48,108 bases of DNA, taken from NCBI GenBank assembly GCA_020845495.1, contig JADLFM010000193.1, positions 1-48,108 of the forward strand, read 5' to 3'. This document shows, one piece after another, positions 1-7,714 of the stretch. A model generated the notes under the pieces. The model saw only the letters and a program-made list of their open reading frames with translations. It made no database searches and was not told the origin of the DNA. Within the stretch, counting starts at the first letter, position 1. Every line of letters begins with the position of its first letter. The stretch is from Chloroflexota bacterium (GTDB taxonomy: Bacteria; Chloroflexota; UBA6077; JACCZL01). A program made the translations under genes and the position numbers.

Positions 1-1
1 C

Positions 2-118
2 CGCTCCCCCAACGGCACCGCCACCAAGGTCGCCCTCGCCACCCTCTTCGGCACCTGGCACGCCCAGGGCGTCAATCCCTTCCTCGCCTGCCGCCAACTC
101 CTCGCCCCACAAGTCTGA
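2..118 (+). CDS. Transposase C-terminus (partial, enters from left edge)
   Basis: An open frame runs in from the left edge and ends at TGA 116-118. The 38 visible residues include SPNGTATKVALATLFGTWHA and end NPFLACRQLLAPQV. The pattern 'LFGTWxxQGxNPFxxCRxLL' resembles the tail of IS66-like transposases as I recall them. Only the last 38 residues are present, so family and completeness cannot be decided. No terminal inverted repeat is evident to the right. Confidence 0.5.
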   Translation, partial: RSPNGTATKVALATLFGTWHAQGVNPFLACRQLLAPQV

Positions 119-719
119 ACTCTTACCTTGCACCGGAATGGCCTCATAGAGAACACTACGTTGCGTATCCGCGAGGTACCATCCACGGAGGGGCTCTCGT
201 AGACGGCCTCTTCCTGGGAGAATTGAGACCTCGTTCGCAGTGCCGTCCGGGAATATGTATAGGTTTACATGTCGACAAGGGCGCACTGTTGCGATACGCT
301 ATGCGAGCAGGGATGAGACCGCCTCCAGGGGGAGTGAGGCGCGAGCGGCGGCTGCCGGTCTCTGCATCATGCTGGAGTGTCGCAGAGTAGCAGCGGCATA
401 AAGGGGTGCCGGAAATATCCTCGTTAGCACGGCGGTTTCGTTCTTCCTAGTGGGGATCTGTCAGCGAGCCGTCTGGTGAGCGAATGTCAGTTCGCCGTGG
501 CCCGCGGCATAGCTGACGGCACGGCGGCGATGTAGCCTCGGCCAGCAAGCCAGCGGCCGGTGCGTGGCCAGCGATATGTCGACCCCGGGCGCCCGTCTCG
601 TCCATCATAGGTCCGCTGGCCTGTCCAGTCGAACGACGCCGCATTCGGAACGAGAAGCCTTCACGCACCTCATGGTGATGCGCACGAACGCGCGCGTGAG
701 GATCATGAGGAGGGATACC
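119..719. other. Intergenic region, no gene seen
   Basis: About 600 bases separate the transposase tail from the LuxR-type gene. The open frames here have no protein-like composition. The stretch around 250-300 and 395-425 is less GC-rich than its surroundings and could hold the promoter of the downstream regulator. I see no RNA gene or convincing IS end. Confidence 0.4.
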
Positions 720-1511
720 GTGACAATCGGGGAGAATGGAGCATGTGGCCGACGCACCCGTCCGGGGGTCCGCCGGCTGCGCCGCCTGCCGCACGCGGTA
801 CGCTCCTGGGGAGGGACGGTCCGCGATGCATCGGCGCACGCTGATGCAACCGCGGTGCTGCCGGTGCTGATTCGAGTCGGAATCGTGCTCGTCAACGACC
901 GACACATGCTGGTCAAGGCGCTTGCCGCGGCGCTCGGCGCTGCGCCCGGGGTCCAGGTCGCCGTGGCGGCGGTCGGTGCGGCGGAGGGCACGCTCCGGTT
1001 GCAGGCGGCGTCACCACACGTGGCGCTCGTCGACAGCATCCCTCTGGCCGGGTTTCTGCACCAGGAGTGCCCGGACACGCGAGTATTCGTCATCGCGCGG
1101 GCCGACGATCCAGCCGTGGTCCAGGCGTGCATTCGGGCCGGCGCCGTCGCGTGTGTCGACGACAGCACGTCTCCCGAGATGCTGGTCGACCTGTTCAAGC
1201 GTGCGCTCGGGACTGACGAGGTACTGTACGAGCCGCGCATGCTCCTCAACTTGATCCTGGCCCCGCCACGGGTCTCGGCGGCCCGGCCGCAGCGGACCGC
1301 CAAACTCGCCGAACGCGAGCTATCGGTGCTGGCCGAACTCGTGAGGAACCCACATTCGGCCGCCGCTGCCGAAAACCTGGGCATCACGATAAACACCCTC
1401 CGCACTCATCTGAAGAACATCCTGGCGAAGCTTGACGCGCATTCGACGCTCGATGCCATCCTCATCGCACTACGCGAGGGCCGGGTCGAATTGAACCAGG
1501 ATCAGGAGTGA
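720..1511 (+). CDS. LuxR/NarL-type regulator with degenerate receiver
   Basis: Likely a DNA-binding transcription regulator of 263 aa. A GTG start at 720 is chosen because GGAGG lies at 709-713, six bases upstream; a longer frame from 564 lacks such a site. After a basic leader of about 50 residues, a receiver-like fold begins at IRVGIVLVNDRHML. An Asp in PHVALVDSIPL sits where the phosphoacceptor belongs, but the usual conserved Lys region is replaced by ACVDDSTSPEM, so phosphorylation may not control it. The C-terminus (LAERELSVLAELVRN ... GITINTLRTHLKNILAKL) is a typical GerE/LuxR helix-turn-helix. No kinase is adjacent on the same strand. Target genes are unknown. Confidence 0.8.
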   Translation: MTIGENGACGRRTRPGVRRLRRLPHAVRSWGGTVRDASAHADATAVLPVLIRVGIVLVNDRHMLVKALAAALGAAPGVQVAVAAVGAAEGTLRLQAASPHVALVDSIPLAGFLHQECPDTRVFVIARADDPAVVQACIRAGAVACVDDSTSPEMLVDLFKRALGTDEVLYEPRMLLNLILAPPRVSAARPQRTAKLAERELSVLAELVRNPHSAAAAENLGITINTLRTHLKNILAKLDAHSTLDAILIALREGRVELNQDQE

Positions 1512-1521
1512 GCGGGCTCAC
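1508..1521 (+). terminator. Short hairpin overlapping the LuxR stop codon
   Basis: GTGAGC-GG-GCTCAC forms a perfect six-pair stem that includes the TGA stop, and 'gatttt' follows a few bases later. The loop is only two bases and the T-run is short, so this is a weak terminator call. Confidence 0.3.
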
Positions 1522-1684
1522 CGGGTGATTTTGGGGGGCAAGGCGCGTCAGGCGAGATGCACGACGATCGTCGGCGTCTGGTTGAGGCGAGGCGGGTCAC
1601 GATCTGGGCCTCTCGACCTAAATGTGACCCGACCTACACCATCTTCTGATCGCCAACCCCCAGAATCGCCACAGGGGCGAGACG

Positions 1685-2065
1685 ATGGTGTCGTTACGAG
1701 AACTTCGGGCCGAACGGTTGCTGAGCATTCGTGAGCTTGCTCGGCAGGCGTCCGTTGCGCCGAGCACGATCTTCCTGATCGAAGCCGGACGGACCATTCC
1801 ACGCCAGCGTGTAGCGCGTCAGATTGCCGCCGCGCTCCAGATCGATCCTTCCGAGATCGACGAATTCCGACGACGCATCGAGGTCGAGAAGTCCCGCCAT
1901 ATCCCCTTCGATCCCTCGCGAGCGCCGGATGACGAGGCCGGCCTCCAGGGCGACCGTCCAGACTCGTCCGATAGAGGGTCGTCATCGCGCGACTCACGCC
2001 TGGAAGCGCTCGACAACCAGTGCGGACCGCTCGACGGTCGTCAACGACCCCTGCGCTGGCGCTGA
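1685..2065 (+). CDS. XRE-family helix-turn-helix regulator
   Basis: A 126-aa protein. Residues 1-60 form a Cro/C1-type HTH: LRELRAERLLSIRELARQ, then SVAPSTIFLIEAGRTIPR (recognition helix and turn), then VARQIAAALQIDPSEIDEF. The remaining 60 residues are hydrophilic and rich in Asp, Ser and Arg, without a recognisable ligand-binding domain, so it is probably a small DNA-binding switch. The ATG at 1685 follows a purine-rich GGGGCGAG. It lies alone between a + strand LuxR gene and a - strand kinase; what it controls cannot be read from the sequence. Confidence 0.8.
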   Translation: MVSLRELRAERLLSIRELARQASVAPSTIFLIEAGRTIPRQRVARQIAAALQIDPSEIDEFRRRIEVEKSRHIPFDPSRAPDDEAGLQGDRPDSSDRGSSSRDSRLEALDNQCGPLDGRQRPLRWR

Positions 2066-2227
2066 GGGTCGAGTACCGCGTCAGGCACGCCGTCAGGCTT
2101 CACGCAGGACCGTGACGGCGAGGATGCTCTGGCCCATCGAGGGGCTTGAACCGGTCGCCCGTCGATCGTTGCCTGGCCAGCGCCGTTCGCCAGCCTGCCT
2201 GGCGGTGTCCCAGGTTCGCGGTGACGA

Positions 2228-3457
2228 TCAGGTGCGCTCGGCCGTCTCCGCGTGCCGCGGCAACTGGACCGTGAAGCGGGTTCCCCAGCCCATCGAGGAC
2301 GACACCTGGATCTGGCCGCCATGTGCCAGGACCACGTTGTGCGCGATGTACAGGCCGAGGCCAAGCCCGCTTGCGGCAGGGTCGTCATCCATGTGCCGGC
2401 GCGCCTGGAAGTGCCTGTCGAAGATCAGCGGCAGCGCATCCGGTGGAATTCCCGGGCCATAGTCCTCGACGTCGACCGACACGCTGTCATCGTCGTGCCG
2501 AACCCGCACGTCGATACGATCCGTCCCCCGAGCGTGCTTGATCGCATTCGACAGCAAGTTCAGCAACACGTCGCCGAGACGCCGCCCATCCCCGTTCACC
2601 CAGACCGCAGTGTCGGGCACCTCGATCGAGATCGGGGGGGCGCCGAGGAGCATGGCCGCAATCTCCACGGCGGATGCGGCGACCGCGCGCAGATCGATCC
2701 TCGTACGCTGGACCTGGAATCCTCCGCTGCTGATACGGGCGATATCGAACAGATCGTCGGTCATTCCGCGGAGACGCTCGGCTACCCGGCTCAGGCGGCG
2801 CGCCGCGAGGATCGCCTCTGGCGTGGTCACCGCTTCGCCGAGACAATCGACGAGGAGTTCGGCGTACGCCTGGAGGCCGCTAATCGGGGTCCGTAGCTCG
2901 TGCCCGACGATCTCTATGAAGCGCTCCTCGAGCAAGCGGAGCTGTCGCTCGGCGAGGTCACGGAAGATCACGAGGCCGCTCGCACCAGGTGGTACGGGCG
3001 GCCTGGCCGCCCCGATTGGCCGCACGGTCACGTGATATAACCGCCGCTCGCCAGCCCGGTCGACAAGAACGAGCTCGAGGTTGGCGGTCTCGCCACGAGC
3101 GGCCCGCTGAGTGGGCAGCGCCTCCTCACGCACCCTGACGCCGTGTGTGTCGAGAATTCTCAACGCACCGCCACTTGCGCGCAGCAGGCGGCTGTACGCC
3201 GCGCTCGTCAGGACGGGCCTCCCAGCCGCGTCGACAACGAGGACGGCTTCACTCGAGTGCCTGAGAATGGCGGCGAGCTCGGGCGACCGCTCCGCGCCCG
3301 TCCGTCGCCGTGGAGCACGCCTGATGGGGTGCCCACCCGGATCACTCGCGCGTGCGGTTCCTCCCGGACATGCCACCGCGCTGGCGCCACTCATCTCGGC
3401 CACGTCTCCCGATACTGTCGCGTTCACCGACACCGTCGCGTCCCCCGACACGGCCAC
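2228..3457 (-). CDS. PAS-domain sensor histidine kinase
   Basis: A 409-aa kinase of a two-component pair. Residues about 60-170 look like a PAS domain (LAAILRHSSEAVLVVDAAGR ... GLVIFRDLAERQ). The HisKA H-box is IEIVGHELRTPISG with His186 as predicted phosphosite. The HATPase has the N box LLNLLSNAIKHA, G1 VEDYGPGIP and G2 SGLGLGLYIAHNVV. No transmembrane segment is visible, so it probably senses a cytosolic signal. The GTG at 3457 is used; an ATG at 3394 is a good alternative because the intervening codons are a degenerate Thr-Val-Ser repeat. Its partner is the upstream response regulator on the same strand, separated by a 77-bp tandem repeat. Confidence 0.88.
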   Translation of the reverse strand: MAVSGDATVSVNATVSGDVAEMSGASAVACPGGTARASDPGGHPIRRAPRRRTGAERSPELAAILRHSSEAVLVVDAAGRPVLTSAAYSRLLRASGGALRILDTHGVRVREEALPTQRAARGETANLELVLVDRAGERRLYHVTVRPIGAARPPVPPGASGLVIFRDLAERQLRLLEERFIEIVGHELRTPISGLQAYAELLVDCLGEAVTTPEAILAARRLSRVAERLRGMTDDLFDIARISSGGFQVQRTRIDLRAVAASAVEIAAMLLGAPPISIEVPDTAVWVNGDGRRLGDVLLNLLSNAIKHARGTDRIDVRVRHDDDSVSVDVEDYGPGIPPDALPLIFDRHFQARRHMDDDPAASGLGLGLYIAHNVVLAHGGQIQVSSSMGWGTRFTVQLPRHAETAERT

Positions 3458-3497
3458 GTCCCCCCGATCTCATGACCCTTCTCAGGCACCGGGCTCA

Positions 3498-3653
3498 GCG
3501 CAATCGTCCAGCTCGTCGTGGCGGGTACGTCTCGCCCCGCGGGACAGGATGCCCGTCCTGGTCTCGCGGGCCTGGCGCAATCGCCCAACTCGTTGTGGTC
3601 AGTGCGTCCCGCCCGAGGGCCAGGATGCCCGTCCTGGCCCCGGGCTCGTTCGC
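3498..3653. repeat. Two tandem copies of a 77-bp hairpin unit
   Basis: Copy 1 begins gcgcaatcgtccagctcg at 3498 and copy 2 begins gcgcaatcgcccaactcg at 3575, a period of 77. Each contains CAGGATGCCCGTCCTGG at the centre of a longer imperfect hairpin (about 3537-3569 and 3612-3648). The block fills the gap between response regulator and kinase, so it lies within the likely shared transcript. It may attenuate or stabilise the mRNA, or be a copy of a dispersed palindromic repeat. Confidence 0.75.
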
Positions 3654-3667
3654 GCAGCTACCTGCCG

Positions 3668-4468
3668 TCAGACAACGGCCAGGCGGCGGCTCTCTTCGGC
3701 TGACCAGTCATCCTCGCGCGCTTCGTCGTCGTCAATCGCGCCAGTCATCCTGCTCAACTCAGCCAGCGGCTCGCCGCTCACCTCGCTACGCCGCTTCACC
3801 AGGGTGTAGCCAACGGTGGGAAGCGAGCGGATCGCACCGTCACCGTCCAGCGGCAGGCTCAACTTCTGACGGATGTGACAGATGTGCGTCTTCAGCAGGT
3901 TGGCGTCGCCGCCCTCATAACCCCAGGCGTAGTCGACGAGGCGCGCGTAGGGGATGATCTGCCCCTCGTTCATGGCCAGCATGAAGAGGATGCGGAACTC
4001 GAGCGGGGTCAACTGGACCGGTAGACCCGCTCGCGTGACTTCGTGCGACTGAAGGCGCAGCAGGAGATCGCCGGCACGGACTTCGCTCGCTGCCCGCCGG
4101 TATCCATCAGACTGGCAGCGGCGTAGCACCGTCTCGATGCGGGCGGCCAATTGCTTCAGGCTGAACGGCTTGGTCATGTAATCGTCGGCACCGATCCGGA
4201 GCCCACGCAGGACGTCCTGCTCGCCGGCCTTGGCCGTGACCATGATGATCGGGACCGTCGATGCATGGCGGATGCGGCGGCAGACCTCGAACCCGCCCAA
4301 CCGCGGCAGCCCCAGATCGAGGACCACGAGATCGGGTGGATCAGTCCGCACCCGGTCGAGCGCCTGGAGCCCATCGGCCGCGCACGTGATCTCGTATCCC
4401 TCGCGGCGCAGCGCATAGGTCATAACGTCGAGAAGGTCAACGTCGTCGTCGACAATGAGCACCTTCAT
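3668..4468 (-). CDS. OmpR/PhoB-family response regulator
   Basis: A 266-aa regulator. The start is ATG 4468 (MKVLIVDDDVDLLDV), preceded by GAGGAGGCGGGG; the open frame extends further upstream without protein-like content. The receiver has the acidic pocket D7-D9, phosphoacceptor D51 in LVVLDLGLPRLGG, T78 in IIMVTAK and K100 in DYMTKPFS. The C-terminal winged helix reads VQLTPLEFRILFMLAMN ... LLKTHICHIRQKLSLP ... LPTVGYTLV. A tail of about 35 acidic residues follows the DNA-binding domain. It precedes the histidine kinase on the same strand and is its likely partner; the regulon is unknown. Confidence 0.9.
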   Translation of the reverse strand: MKVLIVDDDVDLLDVMTYALRREGYEITCAADGLQALDRVRTDPPDLVVLDLGLPRLGGFEVCRRIRHASTVPIIMVTAKAGEQDVLRGLRIGADDYMTKPFSLKQLAARIETVLRRCQSDGYRRAASEVRAGDLLLRLQSHEVTRAGLPVQLTPLEFRILFMLAMNEGQIIPYARLVDYAWGYEGGDANLLKTHICHIRQKLSLPLDGDGAIRSLPTVGYTLVKRRSEVSGEPLAELSRMTGAIDDDEAREDDWSAEESRRLAVV

Positions 4469-5016
4469 CCCCGCCTCCTCACGAACGTCGCCACTCCCGC
4501 CAGGAGCACGACCAGTCCCGCCAGCCGAGGCGCGCGTGCTGTCACAAGTACGACCCTCGACTACCCCGATACGGCTCCAGCCCCCGCGTGACGTCGGCCC
4601 GGGCGCCACCGTGAGAACGAGCACGGTTACGAGCATAAATCGAGTCGAGCAGCCCGTATATACCGCCGATTAGTCAGAGTGGGCTACCCAAATATGGTGA
4701 TAGTGAGATACATCAGTTCCCTCGCGATGCCGGAATGCCGTCAGGCAGCGGCTCCGCCTTCGAGTGAGCGATATCACGCCGCCGTCGGGCCGCCGATCCT
4801 CCGTGACGGGACGCATACGAGACGCGTGCCGTCCGCAACCAGATCGCAACGCCCAGAGCACGATTCGGCGACGCCGACCCATCCCTTCGGGCCGTTTCCC
4901 GCCGTTTGCAACCGCTTCACAACGGCCGACTAACAGTCCGCCAATGGCGCGGCCCGACACTCAACGTCGGGCTCTCCATCGCGACGAGCCGCGTGCTGTA
5001 GGAAGTGAGGCGGGCG
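4469..5016. other. Divergent intergenic region upstream of the polysaccharide locus
   Basis: About 550 bases between the - strand response regulator and the + strand glycosyltransferase. Relatively AT-rich patches at 4635-4720 (such as gtatatacc) make this the likely promoter region for both directions, but no spacing-correct -35/-10 pair stands out. CCCGAC-actcaac-GTCGGG at 4952-4970 is a small hairpin. No gene is supported. Confidence 0.4.
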
Positions 5017-6018
5017 ATGGCGATCGGAGTACGAGAGGGACGCGAGGCGCTCGAAGCGGTGGCCGAGCCGATCGTGCGCTATGCGCCGCAGGTGCCGCTC
5101 GTGACGGCCGGCGCACTCCGGCCGCGTCTCGACCTGTGTGGCGTGCTAGTGGACCGGATCGATCGGGCCGGCGCGCTCGACCGCATCGCCGAGTTCCTCG
5201 AGTCCGGCCGTCCGCATCAGATCGTGACGGTAAATCTCGATTTCTTGTACCTGGCGGAGCGGAACGCCGAGTTCAGGGAGACACTCAACGCAGCGGACCT
5301 CGCGGTTGCAGACGGCATGCCGATCGTCTGGACCTCACATCTATCCGGCACGCCGCTGCCCGGGCGCGTCACCGGGGTCGAGCTCGTTGATGCCAGTTGC
5401 CGCCTCGCAGCGCAAAAGGGCGCCGGCGTCTTCCTTCTGGGTGGCGCGCCCGACGTCTCAGAAATTGCCGTGGTGCAGGCCCGGGAGCGGTATCCAGGCT
5501 TGCAGGTATCTGGCTACGCGCCACCGATCGGGCCAATTGGACCGGACGAGGATGACCGGATTGTCGAGATGATTCTGCGTGCCAGTCCCGGCTTCCTGTT
5601 CGTCGCGCTTGGCGCGCCGCGTCAGGATCTCTGGATTCGGGCGCACCGCGAGCGCCTGGGCGTCCCGGTCGCCATGGGGGTGGGGTGTGTCGTCGATCTT
5701 CTCGCCGGCGCGGTCCAGCGGGCACCAGCCTGGATGCAATCGACCGGGTTGGAGTGGTCGTTCAGACTGTTCCAGGAGCCGGGCCGGCTCTGGCGGCGCT
5801 ACCTCGTGGACGATCTTCCGATGTTCCTGCGCCTAACACTCCTGGCGTTGGATGGGCCACGCTGGAGGGTCGGCGCCGCGAACGACATCGCTGCCGGCGG
5901 TCTCACCACCCCCACCGGCGGAGCTGCCGCCCGCGGAGTTGCCGCCCAGAGCGACGGGGGGCTGCCTCAGACAACCGATGGCGCGACTGGACGCGGACTC
6001 CGTGGGAGGCTCAGATGA
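5017..6018 (+). CDS. WecG/TagA/CpsF-family glycosyltransferase
   Basis: A 333-aa enzyme expected to add an N-acetylhexosamine-type sugar to an undecaprenyl-diphosphate sugar at the cytoplasmic membrane. Family signatures are HQIVTVNLDFLYLAE, LAVADGMPIVW (about 95-105), TGVELVDASCRLAAQKGAGVFLLGG and FLFVALGAPRQDLWI. The ATG at 5017 has GAGG about six bases upstream; a GTG at 5005 is possible. About 35 disordered Ala/Gly/Thr-rich residues end the protein. It opens the polysaccharide operon and overlaps the next small gene by ATGA, implying translational coupling. WecG-like function also agrees with the sugar-phosphate transferase two genes on. Confidence 0.85.
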   Translation: MAIGVREGREALEAVAEPIVRYAPQVPLVTAGALRPRLDLCGVLVDRIDRAGALDRIAEFLESGRPHQIVTVNLDFLYLAERNAEFRETLNAADLAVADGMPIVWTSHLSGTPLPGRVTGVELVDASCRLAAQKGAGVFLLGGAPDVSEIAVVQARERYPGLQVSGYAPPIGPIGPDEDDRIVEMILRASPGFLFVALGAPRQDLWIRAHRERLGVPVAMGVGCVVDLLAGAVQRAPAWMQSTGLEWSFRLFQEPGRLWRRYLVDDLPMFLRLTLLALDGPRWRVGAANDIAAGGLTTPTGGAAARGVAAQSDGGLPQTTDGATGRGLRGRLR

Positions 6019-6227
6019 TCCGTCAGCGGCTTGGGGAGCCGTGGGATAGCCCGGCCGAGCGTACTCCCTGGGCACGGCCAGGTCAGGCCGCGCTACTGCT
6101 GCTGACGAGCTCCGCCTGGCTCGCCTGGTGGGGTGTCTGCGCCGTCGTTGGGCCGGTCTGGATCGCCGCGCGGCCGAATCAATCAATGCTCGAGGACGAA
6201 ACCTGGATTGTGGGAGATGGACGATGA
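6015..6227 (+). CDS. Small single-pass membrane protein (70 aa)
   Basis: A short frame beginning ATG 6015, overlapping the upstream stop (ATGA) and in turn overlapping the next start (ATGA at 6224). It has a polar N-terminus, one strongly hydrophobic segment (AALLLLTSSAWLAWWGVCAV ... GPVWIAA) and an acidic tail [14 protein letters not shown]. The double four-base overlap with two confident genes argues that it is translated. I recognise no family. An accessory subunit for the neighbouring glycosyltransferase or sugar-phosphate transferase is a reasonable guess from position only. Confidence 0.65.
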   Translation: MIRQRLGEPWDSPAERTPWARPGQAALLLLTSSAWLAWWGVCAVVGPVWIAARPNQSMLEDETWIVGDGR

Positions 6228-7690
6228 GCGCGGTCGAGCCGGCGGTTCGCGGACCGATCTATCACCATGCGCTCGCCGAGGGTGCAGCGCTCGCGCCAGC
6301 CAGGGGCGAACGCTTTCTCACAGTGCTGATCGGCGGGACGCTCCTCGTCGACGCCCTGTTGGTGATCGGCAGTTTCCTCCTCGCATATTGGGTCCGGTTC
6401 ATCGTGCCTGATGACGAAGCGTCGGCGCTCAATCTCGAAGAATACGCGCGCATTGGCACGCTGGTCAGCATCACCACGGTGCTGTTGCTGGCGCTCCACG
6501 GCGTCTACGACGGTCACCGCCGCCATCCCTGGCCGAGCCGGCTACAGTTCGTGGTTTCGGCCGTCTCGACCGCGCTGGTGTTGGCCGTCAGCGCGTCGTA
6601 CGCCTTCGGGGATCAGCGCTACTCACGGCTCTGGTTCGCCGCCGGCTGGGCGTTCGCGGTGGTGGGCCTGCTCGTCTGGCGGACAATCGCCCAGCAGATC
6701 CTGATGGCTGCCCGCGCAGCCGTCGCGCCGGCGAATCGGGCGATCATCGTCGGCGCCAACCCGCTCGGGCGGCAGGTAGCCCGCGAACTGAGCGAGCGCT
6801 TCGACGTGGTGGGCTACGTCGACAACGGCAGCGACCTCGACAGTCGATCCGAGATGCCGCTGCTTGGGCCGATTGCGCAGCTTCCACGCATCGTCCGAGA
6901 GTACGCGGTGGACGAGCTGGTCATTACGCTGCCAGTCGGGCGGCGCGATCAGGTGATCGCCGTCATCGCACGTGGCTTCTGCCGTCGCGTCAAGGTGAAG
7001 CTCTTGCCGGACCTGGGCGACATCCTGCCGAACTCGTTCGACCTGTACCACATGGGCGGCCGCCCGTATATCGGGTTCAGCCCGGTTGCACCCGTCAACT
7101 GGCAAAAGCGAGCGGTGGACCTGCTGGTCACCGCCGGAGCGGTGGCCGCACTCTGGCCAATCCTGGCTGCCATCGCCCTCGCCATCAAGCTGGACTCTCC
7201 GGGGCCGGTCTTCTATCGGCAGCAGCGGGTTGGCAAGGACGGACGGCTGTTCTGGATGGTCAAGTTCCGCTCGATGTACCGGGACGCCGATCAACGGCGT
7301 GCCGAACTGCTCGCGGCCAACGAAGCGATCGGCCCGCTCTTCAAGATCCGGAACGATCCCCGCATCACGCGCGTCGGCCGCCTACTGCGCCGCTCCAGCC
7401 TGGACGAAGTCCCGCAGTTGTTCAACGTGCTGCGCGGCGAGATGAGCCTGGTTGGTCCGCGGCCTCCGCTGCCGTCGGAGGTCGAGGAGTACGAGGAGTG
7501 GCAGCTTGGCCGCCTGCGGGCGATCCCGGGGATGACCGGGCTCTGGCAGGTGAGCGGCCGGAGTGAGGTGGGCTTCCACGACATGGTCCGTCTGGACCTG
7601 CACTACATCCGCAACTGGTCGCTGAGCCTGGACCTGGAAATCCTCTGCCAGACCCTACCGGCGGTCATCGGCAATCGCGGCGCCTACTGA
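6224..7690 (+). CDS. Polyprenyl-phosphate sugar phosphotransferase (initiating enzyme)
   Basis: A 488-aa membrane enzyme that transfers a sugar-1-phosphate from a nucleotide sugar to undecaprenyl phosphate, the first step of exopolysaccharide repeat-unit synthesis. The N-terminal third holds membrane segments ([20 protein letters not shown] and others). A Rossmann-like CoA-binding-type domain follows ([20 protein letters not shown]). The C-terminal bacterial sugar transferase domain has one more membrane helix, then [52 protein letters not shown] and [16 protein letters not shown], the classical family motifs. Length is usual for WcaJ/EpsE-like proteins. ATG 6224 overlaps the upstream stop. 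Confidence 0.93.
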   Translation: MSAVEPAVRGPIYHHALAEGAALAPARGERFLTVLIGGTLLVDALLVIGSFLLAYWVRFIVPDDEASALNLEEYARIGTLVSITTVLLLALHGVYDGHRRHPWPSRLQFVVSAVSTALVLAVSASYAFGDQRYSRLWFAAGWAFAVVGLLVWRTIAQQILMAARAAVAPANRAIIVGANPLGRQVARELSERFDVVGYVDNGSDLDSRSEMPLLGPIAQLPRIVREYAVDELVITLPVGRRDQVIAVIARGFCRRVKVKLLPDLGDILPNSFDLYHMGGRPYIGFSPVAPVNWQKRAVDLLVTAGAVAALWPILAAIALAIKLDSPGPVFYRQQRVGKDGRLFWMVKFRSMYRDADQRRAELLAANEAIGPLFKIRNDPRITRVGRLLRRSSLDEVPQLFNVLRGEMSLVGPRPPLPSEVEEYEEWQLGRLRAIPGMTGLWQVSGRSEVGFHDMVRLDLHYIRNWSLSLDLEILCQTLPAVIGNRGAY

Positions 7691-7714
7691 GGCGTCGATT
7701 CACCGGGAGGAGAG

